From Abelmoschus esculentus (Eukaryota; Streptophyta; Magnoliopsida; Malvales; Malvaceae): 64,000 nucleotides of DNA. The notes below the pieces were generated by a model. It made no database searches. It was given only the letters and a program-made list of their open reading frames with translations, and was not told the origin of the DNA. Both the position numbers and the translations under genes were made by a program. The stretch is from positions 8,890,501 through 8,954,500 of the forward strand of contig JAUCBN010000025.1 of NCBI GenBank assembly GCA_035048815.1. Reading direction: 5' to 3'. Positions 31,893 through 42,816 of the stretch are shown piece after piece. Numbering within the stretch: the first letter of the stretch is position 1; every line of letters starts with the position of its first letter.

Positions 31893-32166
31893 TTTTTATC
31901 TTCCAATCGCCTACAGTCTTGCTTCCTGGCTCTCAGCTGCTGCCTCCGCATCAGGTCCTACCTCGGCCTTGTTGCTGCCGCGGCACCGGTTCTCCTGCAC
32001 AGATATAAAAATGCAGTAAAACGTGTCTTTTCTATAAATATTATCTCTATAAGCATAACTTCTAAATATTTTACATTAAGTACATGCATTGGTCTGAGTG
32101 GGTGTAAATTCGGTGATTAATGCCAATAAAAGGTGTAAAAAGTGATAGTGAGTTGAGCACTTATCA
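31893..32166 (-). repeat. 5' LTR start of element C (first ~274 bp)
   Basis: In element sense it begins TGATAAGTGCTCAACTCAC and is cut at 31893, where it joins gag directly. The rest of the LTR, the primer site and the gag start are deleted. The LTR end is followed by gttat, which is also found before the LTR of element G at 62988. Confidence 0.88.
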
Positions 32167-32580
32167 GTTATTGTCAAGAATTTTCTAAGTTAATGCAAGG
32201 TGAATTTGGGATGAGCATGATGGGGGAGCTCTCATTCTTTTTGGGACTCCAAATCAAGCAAAGGAAAGATGGAACCTTCATCAATCAAGCAAAGTATGTC
32301 AAAAATATGCTCAAGAAGTTTGGCTTGGAGAATGTGAAACCTCAAGTCACTCCCATTAGCTCATCAACTAAGCTTGACAAGGATGAAGGAGGTAAGTGTG
32401 TTGATTCTAAATTATAGAGATCCATGATAGGTTCTTTGCTTTACCTTACCGCAAGTAGATCGGATATTATGTTTAGTGTTTGCTTGTGTGCTATGTTCCA
32501 AGCTAGTCCTAGAGAATCACACTTAGTAGCCATTAAGAGAATTTTTAGGTACCTTAGAGACACACCTTGTTTAATCTTAA
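32167..32580 (+). pseudogene. Copia reverse-transcriptase 3' fragment
   Basis: Reads on from the target site gttat as the Copia RT connection region: FSKLMQGEFGMSMMGELSFF, FLGLQIKQRKDGTFINQAKY, then a stop where Tyr is expected (32416) and SMIGSLLYLTASRSDIMFS. It ends in RIFRYLRDTPC. It starts exactly where the F2 RT (YVDDIIFGSTNECYC) is cut at 62992, so the two are complementary halves of the same gene type. The RNase H that should follow is absent. Confidence 0.88.
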
Positions 32581-32869
32581 TGACCATGAGTTTGCTCCAA
32601 GTAACGAATCTTCACAGACTATTCTAAAAGGCCATAGACTTTTTCCAACTATCGCCAGTAGACTATCCGCCCGTCGGTGTCCTCCTCAACCATTGCAAAT
32701 GGTTTTTCCTGATCATGGCTCTAATATTACTACAAGGCAAAAGACTAATGACGACACCGGGGAGGTGAGCTTGCTGGAACCCGAACTCCAAGACTTGGAG
32801 GCTAAACTTGACAATGATAGCCTTTGGAGGTCAAATGGCACTAAAAGGGAAGTTATACAATGTATTACA
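32581..32869. other. Unassigned segment after the Copia fragment
   Basis: An open + frame (32567-32875) has a charged C-terminal part (SLLEPELQDLEAKLDNDSLW), but I do not recognise a family. It may be the tail of another element's gag. At its right edge TACATGT and ACATGTA (32866-32884) form a 7-bp inverted repeat around the start of the next LTR-like block. Confidence 0.35.
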
Positions 32870-34108
32870 TGTTAAAGACATGTAACACATTGAATAAGCA
32901 CCACATGTTTACTTAATTTCAGCTTTTAAATTTGTTTCAATAGTTATGTCATTCATTTTGATTCATTATATTTATTTTGTTAGCAAGGTATGTTGAACAC
33001 AACTTAAGGGACTATTGGCCAGATCCGTTTTAGCTCAAATTCACTATTTGATCTCAAAACAAAGAATCATTGTTTGAGGCACTTACCAGCTTCCGGTCAA
33101 TACCAAAATGTACCAAACACTCCTAGGCAGCATAATGAAGTGGATGCTAGCTTCGTTCCAGCTCACGAATCCAGATTAAGCTCAAAACGACAAATGATGA
33201 ATTTCCATCCATATGGGATTCAGATAAGCTCCTACACATTCTTTTGGATTAAGGAGAGTATTATGTCCCTAAGGATCAGTTCACTCAGCTAGGGGGTTAG
33301 TCGTTCAGCTCAAATCATCACTCAAAGATGGTGAACTTTCAACTAGCTAAATCAGCTAGCTAGCTCAGCTCAACCCAGTCAACCTTAGTTCATCCAGCTC
33401 ATCTTAGCTCACCCTACAACCTTCAGCTCAACCATGGAAGGACATGTTCTCTCTCCAAGAGACACAACCGACCAACCATGGAGGGAAACATGTTTTGGGC
33501 GCCAAAACAAAGAGATAGCACTCTTCATTGGGCAGATTCACGATAGTCCACTTGTGTGCCAATTTCGAGCAGGATACAAGTAGAATTGGGCTTCGGTATC
33601 TTCATGAAAGTAGTTCCTCTATCTCTTATCCTTCCAAAGCATATTGAATCACATCAATCCAATATCGAGAACTCGAGATATGTCCAATTTACTAAATATT
33701 GTGCAGGCTGGAATTTTAAACCGAAAAGTTACAACAATTATTGGAAGGAGACACCATTCAACCAAACGGTTAAATATGGATACACCACCAATTGAATTGG
33801 CACCAAGGCCACTATTCTTACACCTTTTCAAAGGGAAATGTCCCTTGGCTACGCCCTTTCATTTCCTATAAATATGTAGCAAATTTGGCATTTGAGAGAC
33901 AACTTTAAATCAGATTATTTAGTTTGTGAGTTAATCTCTCATTCTTGTTCTTTTAAGAACTTTATCGACTTATCAAATCATCTCTTTGATTTGTGGCGTC
34001 ACCATCCATCCTTTATACTTTAGGTTTCTGGAATTGGATTTCCAAGAGGTCTAAGTGCATCTACCACCCATAGAGTTGCAACTAGATTGGGTTTATGTTC
34101 CTATAACA
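32870..34108 (+). repeat. Probable solo or orphan LTR (about 1.24 kb)
   Basis: Starts TGTTAAAGACATGTAAC and ends CCTATAACA, giving TGTTA/TAACA inverted termini as in Copia LTRs. A TATAAATA box lies at about 33868, some 240 bp from the end and followed by a transcript-leader-like stretch. No matching 5-bp duplication is visible at the edges, and no primer site follows. The part at 33285-33430 has repeated AGCTCA words. Frames inside (for example 33556-33795) match no family I know. Confidence 0.45.
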
Positions 34109-34631
34109 TAAGTTCAACCTTTGTCCCTTTGAATACTATCATTCCTACATCATATAAACACCATCCATCTTCCATTTTTGTCCACCATTCTTCACCAGCC
34201 CTTAACTTACCCTTCCATATCATTTACCTCACTTAAACACCTCCATTTCCTTGCTTAATCAACCATCAACATCCCCCACGTATTCCCTTCACCAAAACAT
34301 ATTCCTTTTCGTCTAAACAATACCCCACACCATAACCTCTTCTTAAATCATCATTATCTTATTTCCATCATCCTTTTAACATTCTTTTGTTTAGGAAACA
34401 AGCGTGATAGAAGGTTTGCTTGCATTCTTAGGACCGGGCAATCAAAGCTTCTCTCTACAAGCATCTTTGGAGAGTTGGAGCATATCATATGATAATTAAA
34501 GCAAAGGAAGAATCAGGTAAGCCCTATTTCTTTTTATTTCAATTCTGATAAAAAAAAAAGAAAATTCAGATTGTTCCAGCATATAAGGAATCTGAATTAG
34601 ATTAAAAAAGAGAGAGAAGAGAAAAGAAATC
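34109..34631. other. Unassigned 520-bp segment before Copia F1
   Basis: No gene recognised. The first 300 bp are strongly pyrimidine-rich with CCATC and CACC words. Then comes an A-rich stretch with GAATCAGGTAAGCCC, which could be a splice donor. It may be the leader or LTR of a further retrotransposon, but nothing proves this. Confidence 0.35.
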
Positions 34632-35793
34632 TGTAAAACTAAAATTGATTTTGATATAACAATTATGTTAAAGGACTTATTTTTTTAATAAATTTTTAAG
34701 TTAATAAGTCAAAATTAAGGTTTCAAGTCAAACCAAGAACTTTGAAATAATTTTTCTAAGTTTTTTATACGAGCGTATCGATACCACTAGAACAAGTATC
34801 GATACCGCCCTTTGTTTTTGAAAGGATGTTCTTGGAACTAAGAACAAGTATTGATACCCGTTTCGATACTAGGACCTCAATGCCAACAAATTTTCCGAAC
34901 CCAATATCGAGCCATGCCTTGAGTTTTTAATTATTTTAAACATATTTAAAATTAAGGTTTAGTGTTTCGATACCAATATCGATACCCCAAAATCCCCAAC
35001 GGCTCTTTTAAGCAATAAATGAGTTGACCGTTAGTGGGAGTTAAAGATTTAAATGGTGGTTACTCTGTTTCGATACCCGTATCGGTTCCAAACTTCACAG
35101 TTTACTTCAGGTATCGATACCCGTTTCGATACGCCCTTTAATAAATGCACAACATCTCTTTCTATTTGTGGTCTGTTTCGAAACAGGTAGCCCGTGTTTC
35201 GATACCAGTTCTATCAGAGCACATTTATGATGGAAAGAGAAGTCTCCAACGTTTATATTTACATCTCCAACAACCCAAACAGTTAGAAATCAATGAGAAG
35301 GTATAAATTGAAGCATTTTGAGCAGCATTAACAACTATTGAACTCAAGCAACATCCAAGCACAAAAATCCAACTCCAAAGCTCTTCATTGTATATCTTGA
35401 CTCCCAACTCTTGTAATTTCTTTTTGGTTCTTTGTAATTGAGTTTGGGGAGAGTTTATTTGTAATCAGGGCAATATCTATCTTGTGAGATATTTCAAACT
35501 TGCCTTCTATTCATCTTTTTATCTTGTGAGGTTGAATAAATTCTTAGGTAGAAGAATTGATTCGAATTATAACGGTTATCCCTTGAACCGAGAAAAAGGT
35601 TGAATTCTTTAGTGAATTGGTTTCAAAATCCTTAGTGGGAGCTAAGGTAGTGGATGTAGAGCTTGTTTCAAAGCTTGAACCACTATAAATTGTGTTCTTC
35701 ATTTTCTATCTTTCACCGAAAAACTTCCACCAAAATTTTTAAATTGCCAATTCACCCCGTCTTGGCAAACTTTATAGATTGATCAACTCAACA
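34632..35793 (+). repeat. 5' LTR of Copia F1 (about 1162 bp)
   Basis: Starts TGTAAAACTAAAATTG, ends CAACTCAACA three bases before the primer site and aligns with 57904-59067. It carries dispersed GTATCGATAC palindromes (exact at 34775, 34796 and 35111) and many degenerate TTCGATACC words between 34850 and 35210. The left flank is aaatc. Confidence 0.8.
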
Positions 35794-35795
35794 AT

Positions 35796-35807
35796 TGGTA
35801 TCAGAGC
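35796..35807 (+). other. Primer-binding site, initiator tRNA-Met type (F1)
   Basis: TGGTATCAGAGC, the standard plant Copia primer site complementary to the tRNA-iMet 3' end, two bases after the LTR. Confidence 0.92.
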
Positions 35808-35879
35808 TAGATCTTTGAAGGGATTAATATCCACCAAAGAAGATCCAAAGATAGTTGATCATTCCTGAAGTCAAATCCA

Positions 35880-36963
35880 ATGGCCTCCACTTTCGGAAGT
35901 TGGAACGAGTCTTACTCCATCACAAAGCCACCCTTCTTCATTGGTGACAACTACCCTTATTGGAAGAATTGAATGAGGTTGTTCATCAACTCCAATGATT
36001 ATGTCCTTTGGGATATAATTGAAGATGGTCCCTCAATTCCAATGAAGCAAGAAGGAGATAGGCAAGTGCCAAAGAAAAGGAATGAGATGACCGATGAGGA
36101 GAGAAGAAGGATGTCCACAAACAACAAAGCTCTACACATCCTCTTTTGTGCTCTTGGCCCTGACATCTACTCCAAGATGTCATGATGTACAAGTGCCAAA
36201 GAAGTATGGGACTCTTTGGAGACAACTTATGAGGGTACCAATGACGTCAAGGAGACAATGATCGGTCTTCTTAATCTCAACTATGAGAACTTCAAGATGC
36301 AGCCGGATAAAGATATCACCAAGATGTTTGATCGGTTTTCCGTCATTGTGAATGGTCTCAAGGGTTTTGGTGAGATCATACCAGAGGAGAAGCTTGTGAG
36401 GAAGCTCATCTACTCTCTTCCCGAGTCTTGGGATAGCAAACGAACGACTATCATCAAAGCAAAGAACCTCAAGACTCTTAAACTTGATGCTCTTGTGGGA
36501 TCTCTTCTCACCCATGAGATCATGAAGAAAGGAAGAGAAGAAGAGAGAAAGAAGGAAGATGTGAAGCTATAGAAGAGAGAGGTTGAAAAGAAAAAGCAAC
36601 GCATTGCTCTTAAAGCTTCATTATTCCATGAAGAGGTGACACTAGTGAAGAGGATGAGCTAGAAGAATTGGCTATTGTAGCAAAAAGATTCACTAGGCTC
36701 ATGAGGGCAAACCGGAATAGGAGATTCCAAAGAAAGAAGGAATTCAAAGGAAAGGGCAAAGAAGATGAGAAAGACCAAATCATTTGCTATGAGTGCAAGA
36801 AGCCCGGTCACATTAGGACGGATTGCACACAATTCAAAAGGAAAGGGTTTGAGAAGAAGAAGAAACAAAAAGCACGTGTTGCCACTTGGAGTGATGAAGA
36901 GTCATCATCCGATGAAGAAAATGAAGTGGCCAACCTTTGTCTCATGGCTCTTGATGAGCCCAA
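35880..36963 (+). pseudogene. Copia F1 gag, disrupted and cut by element E
   Basis: ATG at 35880 (MASTFGSWNESYSITKPPFF). Stops at about 35969, at 36183 and at 36570 (Glu to TAG), and a one-base deletion near 36638 relative to F2. The UBN2-type gag core (NLNYENFKMQPDKDITKMFD, SLPESWDSKRTTI, GSLLTHEIM) is clear. The zinc knuckle CYECKKPGHIRTDC at about 36788 is intact here, while F2 has lost its first Cys. The gene is cut at cccaa (36959-36963) by element E and resumes at 44678. Confidence 0.87.
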
Positions 36964-38213
36964 TGATAAGTGCTCAACTCACTATCACTTTTTACACCTT
37001 TTATGGGCATTAATCACCGAATTTACACCCACTCGGACCAAAGTACGTACTTAATGTAATATATTTAGAAGTGAAGCTTGTAGAGATAATATTTACAGAA
37101 AAGGCAAGCTTTTACTGCATTTTTATATCTGTGCAGGAGAACTAGTGCCGCGGCAGCAACATGGCCGAGGCAGCAGCTGAGAGCCAGGAAGCAAGACTGT
37201 AGGCGGTTGGAAGAGAAAAATCTAAAGGACGTGTCTGGACATAAAGCATATGGATCAGAGCTGACTAGCATGAGGAAAAGCCCAAGACAAGGCCACGCGG
37301 GAAAGCCTCTTAGTTGAATTAAACTTGGAAATATTTTATTTATGTACATGACTTGTTCCCTACTCCAAATTGTATTCTACTTAGGAAAGGTTTGCCCTAG
37401 ATCAAGCCTATATAAAGACCTAGCCGTCCAATGTATTAAACACCAATACCTAGAGAGAGAGACGATTCATAGATTCTTTGTTTTCTTTCTCTCAAACTAT
37501 GTTCTAAGCTTTCTTAGGGTTTAGGTGAAGGTAGTTAGTATTTGTGAGAGGAGATTGTACTTTGTCTTTGTTTCAATGCCATAAAACTATCAAGGTTTGC
37601 TTATCCTTTGTTATTCTTTGTTCTTGCATTCAAGCCCGGGAGGGAAGTTTGTAAGTAATCCATTTATCTAGACTCGGGAGAGTTAGATTCACGAAAGGGG
37701 TAAGTACGGTGTTTCAATCGCGAAATACTAACTCGGCCTAGAGATAGGTTAAGAGTTTCAGCAGCTAAAAGAAGTGTGAGATTGGTTGGTGAGTATAATT
37801 GATTCACGCCGGGAGGTATCATCAAGGACTAGTCATCAACAGTACTTCGACTTAGGGATAAGCGGAGTCATCCACGGACACTTTGCCGAACTTTGGTAGA
37901 GTCCACCCACGAGCAAGGGATTGCCGCGGCGGACAGTAATCTGCAGTGCTGCCGAGGTAGTGATATACGATTGCATTGGACAGAGACGATAATTCGTCTC
38001 TACTGTCAAATCTCTTTATTTTACTTAGTTGTTTTATCTCAGTTTCATCACAACCCAAAGTACTTGTGTTTTATTTTATTCTACAGAATAAGAAGACGAA
38101 GAAGACATATTGAGTATACCAATCCCTGTGGAGACGATAATTCGTTAAATACTTATCACTTATTACTTGCGATGTGTCCACTTGCACTAAACGCGCACTT
38201 TTGACACACGACA
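36964..38213 (+). repeat. 5' LTR of element E (1250 bp)
   Basis: TGATAAGTGCTCAACTCACT to GACACACGACA. TATATAA box at 37409-37415. Two short deletions relative to H and A lie near 37938 (the palindrome-rich CTGCC segment) and 37988. Confidence 0.9.
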
Positions 38214-38350
38214 TCCACCGCAAGGTGAATCATGACATTGCTGGAGTACTGCTTTCTGTTCTTCTTCTGGGACACATCTTCTTATAACCTGATCTGCACA
38301 ATGTTTAAACAGAAGAGGGTTTCCGCCGGCAATGTTTAAACCAAGAAGCT
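38214..38350 (+). other. Foreign spacer replacing the primer-binding site in element E
   Basis: Where B and A have the tRNA-Asp site and a T-rich leader, E has about 130 bp of unrelated sequence starting TCCACCGCAAGGTG. It includes a direct repeat CAATGTTTAAAC at about 38300 and 38330. No TGGCGCC primer site is present. Gag sequence resumes at about 38345. Confidence 0.7.
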
Positions 38351-39467
38351 ATGGTAGATCATCCGGTAGGACAAAACTTACCTACCGGCAATGGAGGTCT
38401 TCCGCCGCCACCGGGGCCACGACAGCTCTCTGTCAGAGACTTCCTGGAAGAGGATTTAAATGGATTAAACAGGAGTCGTTACACCGGAGATAGAAGCAGC
38501 CCACTTTGAACTGAAACCTGTCATGTTCAATATGCTTAACACCATTGGACAGTTTGGTGGGTCTGTAACTGAAGATGCAAGGCAGAATCTCAAGTCCTTC
38601 ATGGAGATATGCAATTCTTTTAAAATCCAAGGAGTCCATGAAGATGTCTTGAGATTGAAGCTATTCCCCTACTCACTGAGGGATAGGGCGAAAGCTTGGT
38701 TAAATAGCATTCCAGCAGGATCTATTGTATCTTGGAGGGAACTTTACCGTGATTTTACTACCTGTTTTAATCCTACTAATCTACCTAATAGAATCCGTAA
38801 TGAAATCACTTCTTTTCGACAGGCAGATGAAGAACCAATGTACGAGGCATGGGAGCGCTACAGGGAATTACTACACAAGTGTCCTTTGCATGGATTTCCC
38901 CTATGGACACAAGTGACCATGTTCTATAATGCCACGAATGCCCCGACAAGGATGATGTTAGATGCCTCGGCAAACGGGACACTCCTTGATAAAGCACCTG
39001 AGGAAGCTATTGAAATACTGAACAAACTCGCAAAAAACGATTTTCAATTTCCTACATCTAGGCGATGAGGTGTAAGACGCCAAGCCACGGTGAATGAGTT
39101 AGACACATCAAATTCAGTGGCAACACAATTGGCCTCTCTTACAAAAATGGTGCAAAACTTGCAATTACAGCAAAATACCCGTGAGGTTAAGGTAATTGAT
39201 TCCTTTTGTGATTTATGTGGAGGTAACCACAGTTCCTCTGATTGCATGAATCAAAAAAACGGTATGTATGTTGGAAATTACAACCAAACTAATATGATGT
39301 CCAACACATACAATCCCTCATGGAAGAGGCATCCGAACCTGTCATCGAACAATCCTAACAATGTCTTATACCCAACCACCCAACCTTCAAGATTCCAGCA
39401 ACCAATGCAACATCTGCCGCCGCCGCAGGTCCAGCAGCCAATGCCGCAGCAGCAGATGCAGCAGTAA
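38351..39467 (+). pseudogene. E gag, frameshifted
   Basis: The ATG at 38351 matches the MADHPAGQNLP start of A at 14569, so the first ~30 gag codons are missing. Loss of two bases near 38469 (ccca to ca, relative to A) shifts the frame. The gag core is open at 38523-39068 (LKSFMEICNSFKIQG, LFPYSLRDRAKAWL) up to an Arg-to-TGA stop in the SRR*GVRRQ block. Next come the zinc knuckle CDLCGGNHSSSDC (near 39213) and a Pro/Gln-rich end to a stop at 39465. Confidence 0.82.
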
Positions 39468-40805
39468 TCGGTAAGTTCATTGGAGAACACTCTTAAAGCC
39501 TTTATGATGAAAACAGAGTCAGACATGGCAGAGAACAGTAATTTCATCAAAAGGACATATGCTTTCATGAATAGAACTGAGATGAGTTTGCAGAATCAAG
39601 AAGCAGCTATTAAAATGCTAGAAACCCAGGTTGGGCAGTTTGCTCAAAACTTAAACACTAGACCACAAGGAGGACTACCTAGCAATACTAAAGTTGCTAA
39701 GGTAATAGGCTATGAACAGTGTAAAGCAATCACTACCAGGAGTGGTCTACAGCTGAAGGAAAAGATTCCAACAAGTCAAAATCCATCAGTAGATCCAGCA
39801 AAAGAGGAGGCTGAGCAAACTGATCCTGATAACACTGCCCCGGAAGAAAGCGCTGCAGCTCCTGAACAGCCTTCCGAGACAGCAACAACCCCAGTGGTGT
39901 CAGGTATTAAATTCCAAACTAAAGAAACCCTGGATGAGATGAGACCACCACTACCCTTCCCATAAAAGTTGAAAAAGCAAAAACAGAACCAGCAATTCAA
40001 AAAATTCCATGATATTTTAAAGCAAGTCCACATTAACATACCATTCGTAGAGGGAATTGAACAAATGCCTAATTATGCCAAGTTCTTAAAAGACATGGTG
40101 TCTAAGAGGTAACAAATAGGTGAGTTCGAAACAGTGGTTGCTAACGAGGGATGCATTGCAATGCTACACAACCGCATGCCACCAAAATTGAAGGATCCTG
40201 GCTATTTTATCATACCTTGTGCGATAGGTAAAAATTATGAAGGTAAGACCCTATGCGACCTTGGAGCAAGCATCAATCTAATGCCCAAATCTATCTTCCA
40301 AAAGCTTGGAATGGGAAGGGCGAAACCTACAACAGTTATTCTCCAACAAGCGGATAGATCATATGTGCAACCTGAAGGCAAAATCGAGGACATACTGGTA
40401 AGAGTCAATAAATTTATTTTTCCTGCTGATTTTCTTGTCCTTGATTGTGAAACAGATGATAATGCACCGATCATCTTGGGGAGACCATTCCTTGCAACTG
40501 GACGCACCTGAATCGATGTGGAAAAATGAGAGTTGACAATGAGAGTCAATGACCAACAAGTCAAACTCAATGCATTCCACAACTTAAAAAAATATGATGA
40601 TCCAGAAGAGTACAAGGCCATCCACATAACAGACACCAATATATCCTGCCTTGGCAGCATGCTCGGCAGGCTATTTGGCAAAAAGTTCAGCTCAAAGTGG
40701 ATGGAAACACAGTAAAAGGGAGTGGACAACAACTGATTGATAATTCCGGCCAACAAAAGAAAATAATCTTGGGAGATGCATTTGCATGCACTCCACCAGT
40801 AACAT
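39468..40805 (+). pseudogene. E gag-protease part, several stops
   Basis: SNFIKRTYAFMNRTEM, the PQGGLPSN block and MRPPLPFP are open at 39480-39965. Stops follow at 39963 and about 40110. The protease has DLGASINLMPKS near 40258 and ILGRPFLATG near 40475, with a stop at 40509. The tail at 40533-40715 carries the palindrome CTGCC-TT-GGCAG (40646-40657) read as CLGS. A frameshift follows before FACTPPVT (end at 40805). Confidence 0.82.
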
Positions 40806-41280
40806 GATCTCCTCCCTTTTTCCTTATTATTATATTAGGATTAGTTTAGTTTATCTTTATTTTTTCTCTAAATTTTTTTTTGCTTTAAGTATTTTTCTTT
40901 GTTGTATTTAATTTTTATTTAGGAAAATAAGCAAGAATAAAGGAGAAATAGTTCAAAGCAGGAACTCTACCGAGGCTGAAAATAGTGTCAGAGCCGCAAC
41001 AGTTTTAACGGGCAGAACAATGTAACGACTAGTCTGCCGAGACAGAAAAGGAAACGGCAGTAAAGAGTAACGGTTACAAAACGGCTAGTGGATTCAAACG
41101 GCACAAGGCCGAGGCCTATATAAGCAACCCTCTCCTCTTTAACTATTCACTCTTGCTTTCTTGTTTTCTTTAGAATTCTTAACAATCTTGCTCTCACAAT
41201 ACTCTTTGCCTACTCACAATTCTTCGTGAAATTCCCAGAATCCAAGAAAATCTCCAAGATATCAATCTCTCACAATCTTG
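40806..41280 (+). promoter_or_regulatory. Internal promoter-like leader of ORF2 in element E
   Basis: Five AACGG cores (41007, 41053, 41069, 41080, 41097) lie upstream of a TATATAA box at 41117-41123, about 160 bp before the ORF2 ATG at 41281. The 41066-41075 core sits in GTAACGGTTA. The two palindromes of this block are partly decayed (CTGCCGAGACAG near 41035). Confidence 0.6.
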
Positions 41281-42816
41281 ATGGTAACTTACAAGCGATT
41301 TGCCCCAGCCGATGTTGAAGACCGTTTCAACAGGTCTTTCATTGCTCGACAATTATGGGAAGAACAAGGTTTCCAACACTTGGATGATGAAAACTACGGC
41401 ATCGAGCATTATCTCTTCGACAGAATCAAGTACCAAGACTGGGAAATCTTCTGTCTTCAACCTGCCCAGGCGAATGCTACCATCGTGCGGGAATTCTATG
41501 CGCACGGGCCCAGCAAAGATTCCCTCTTTGTCCACTGCCGCGGTAGGCCTGTCCAGTTGGATGCCGAGAACATCAACGATTTCTACGGCCTCACTCCGAC
41601 CCATGATGTTCACGCTGAATTCATGGAGGATGTCACTGCCGAGGACTACGAGTTGATCAAAGACGACCTTTGCTACACGAATACTCTATGGGAAACCGGT
41701 GCCCATAAAGGATCGGTAGTAAGGCAAAGCCTAAAGCCCGAGGCCAAACTTTAGAACACCTTCGTCAAGAGACGCCTCATTCCCACATCCCACAACAGCA
41801 CGGTGGACCGAAAGCGATTGGTGCTCATCCAATCGATCATCAATAAGAGGAGCATCAACGTTGGAGAGATCATCTTACGTGAAATTCACGAATGCGGTAA
41901 GAAGGATAGAGGACCATTATATTTCCCATGTTTGATCATTGGTTTGTGTGTTGCCGCAGGTGTACCAATCGAAGATACGAACGAATACACTCCCCAAAGG
42001 CGAGGATGGACAAGAGACTTTTGCCATAAAGTAATGCAGATCACGCAAGCGGAGCCAATCCAAGCAACACCCCAGCAGTTCACTGCTGATATTGCTGTCG
42101 GGGCCCAGTACACGGCAGACATGCCAGACACTGCCCATACCTCTGCCGCAGCAGACCCATACCAGGAGATATTGCAAAGGATGGCACCAATAGACCTCAG
42201 GCAACAGAGATACATGGAGTATCAAAGAGACTTTAACAGCACATTAGCCCAAATGATGCTCCATGCTTTTCCAGACCAAGGGGCGCAGTTTCCAGAATTT
42301 CCAAGCAATATGTTTGTCACAGCTGCCCCTTACACCGAGACTACACCAGCTTCGGGAGGACCAAGGCCGTTCTTCTACGCGGGCCCTCCACCACCGTACC
42401 AGGCTGTTGGCCCATCTAGGGCAGCAGACTCTACCGCGGCATCATCTGCCAGCAGAAGACCATCCAAGCGGAGGGCAATCTTCAGCACTCCGCCATGATC
42501 CCCAATCATCATGGGCAGTTTATCAGCTGAGATAGATGCCTATGTGCACCAAAGCTCAACTGTCGCCGGACCAAGTACACATCATACCGAGGCAGCCACA
42601 GTAAGGGAAGGAGGAACGGACATAATGATTATCGAGGAGATGGCCGACGTAGAAGAAGGAGAAGAAGTGGAAGCTCTGATGCAACGGACACCACCCACAA
42701 GAGTCCAACCGCCCCGGCAAGCAAAAGCTCATCCATCGCCTTCACCAAGAACGAAGCAATCAACAACAAGACCAAGGAGAAAAATTGTTACAAGCAGCTC
42801 TTCAGAGTCTCTTTAA
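41281..42816 (+). pseudogene. ORF2, putative plant transposon protein, best-preserved copy (two stops)
   Basis: A single frame of 511 residues plus stop, broken only by TAG at 41752-41754 (Trp) and TGA at 42496-42498 (Arg CGA). N-terminal domain: RFNRSFIARQLWEEQGF, FDRIKYQDWEIF, REFYAHGPSKDSLFVHCRGR, LTPTHDVHAEFM. Central part: RRGWTRDFCHKVMQITQAEP. A Pro/Ala-rich middle, an acidic ADVEEGEEVE block and a basic ARPRRK-like serine-rich end follow. A GT...AG-bounded 63-base stretch (41897-41959) is kept in all copies, but its residues look like part of the domain, so I read it as coding. The function is not known. Confidence 0.8.

Larger units (their letters stand above)
27874..32166 (-). mobile_element. 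Element C: truncated non-autonomous Athila-like element
   Basis: Minus-strand order: start of the 5' LTR (32166-31893), a jump into mid-gag, gag-protease, leader, ORF2 and 3' UTR, ending at about 27874 where the LINE junction begins. The 3' LTR, terminal polypurine tract, primer site and gag start are lost. The right end TGATAAGTGCTC is followed by gttat (32167-32171) and Copia sequence. The leader and ORF2 start are almost identical to element G at the right edge of the window. Confidence 0.88.

Noticed and set aside
33556..33871. Short overlapping frames after the AGCTCA stretch
   Set aside because: Overlap in three frames inside an LTR-like block; no recognisable motif.
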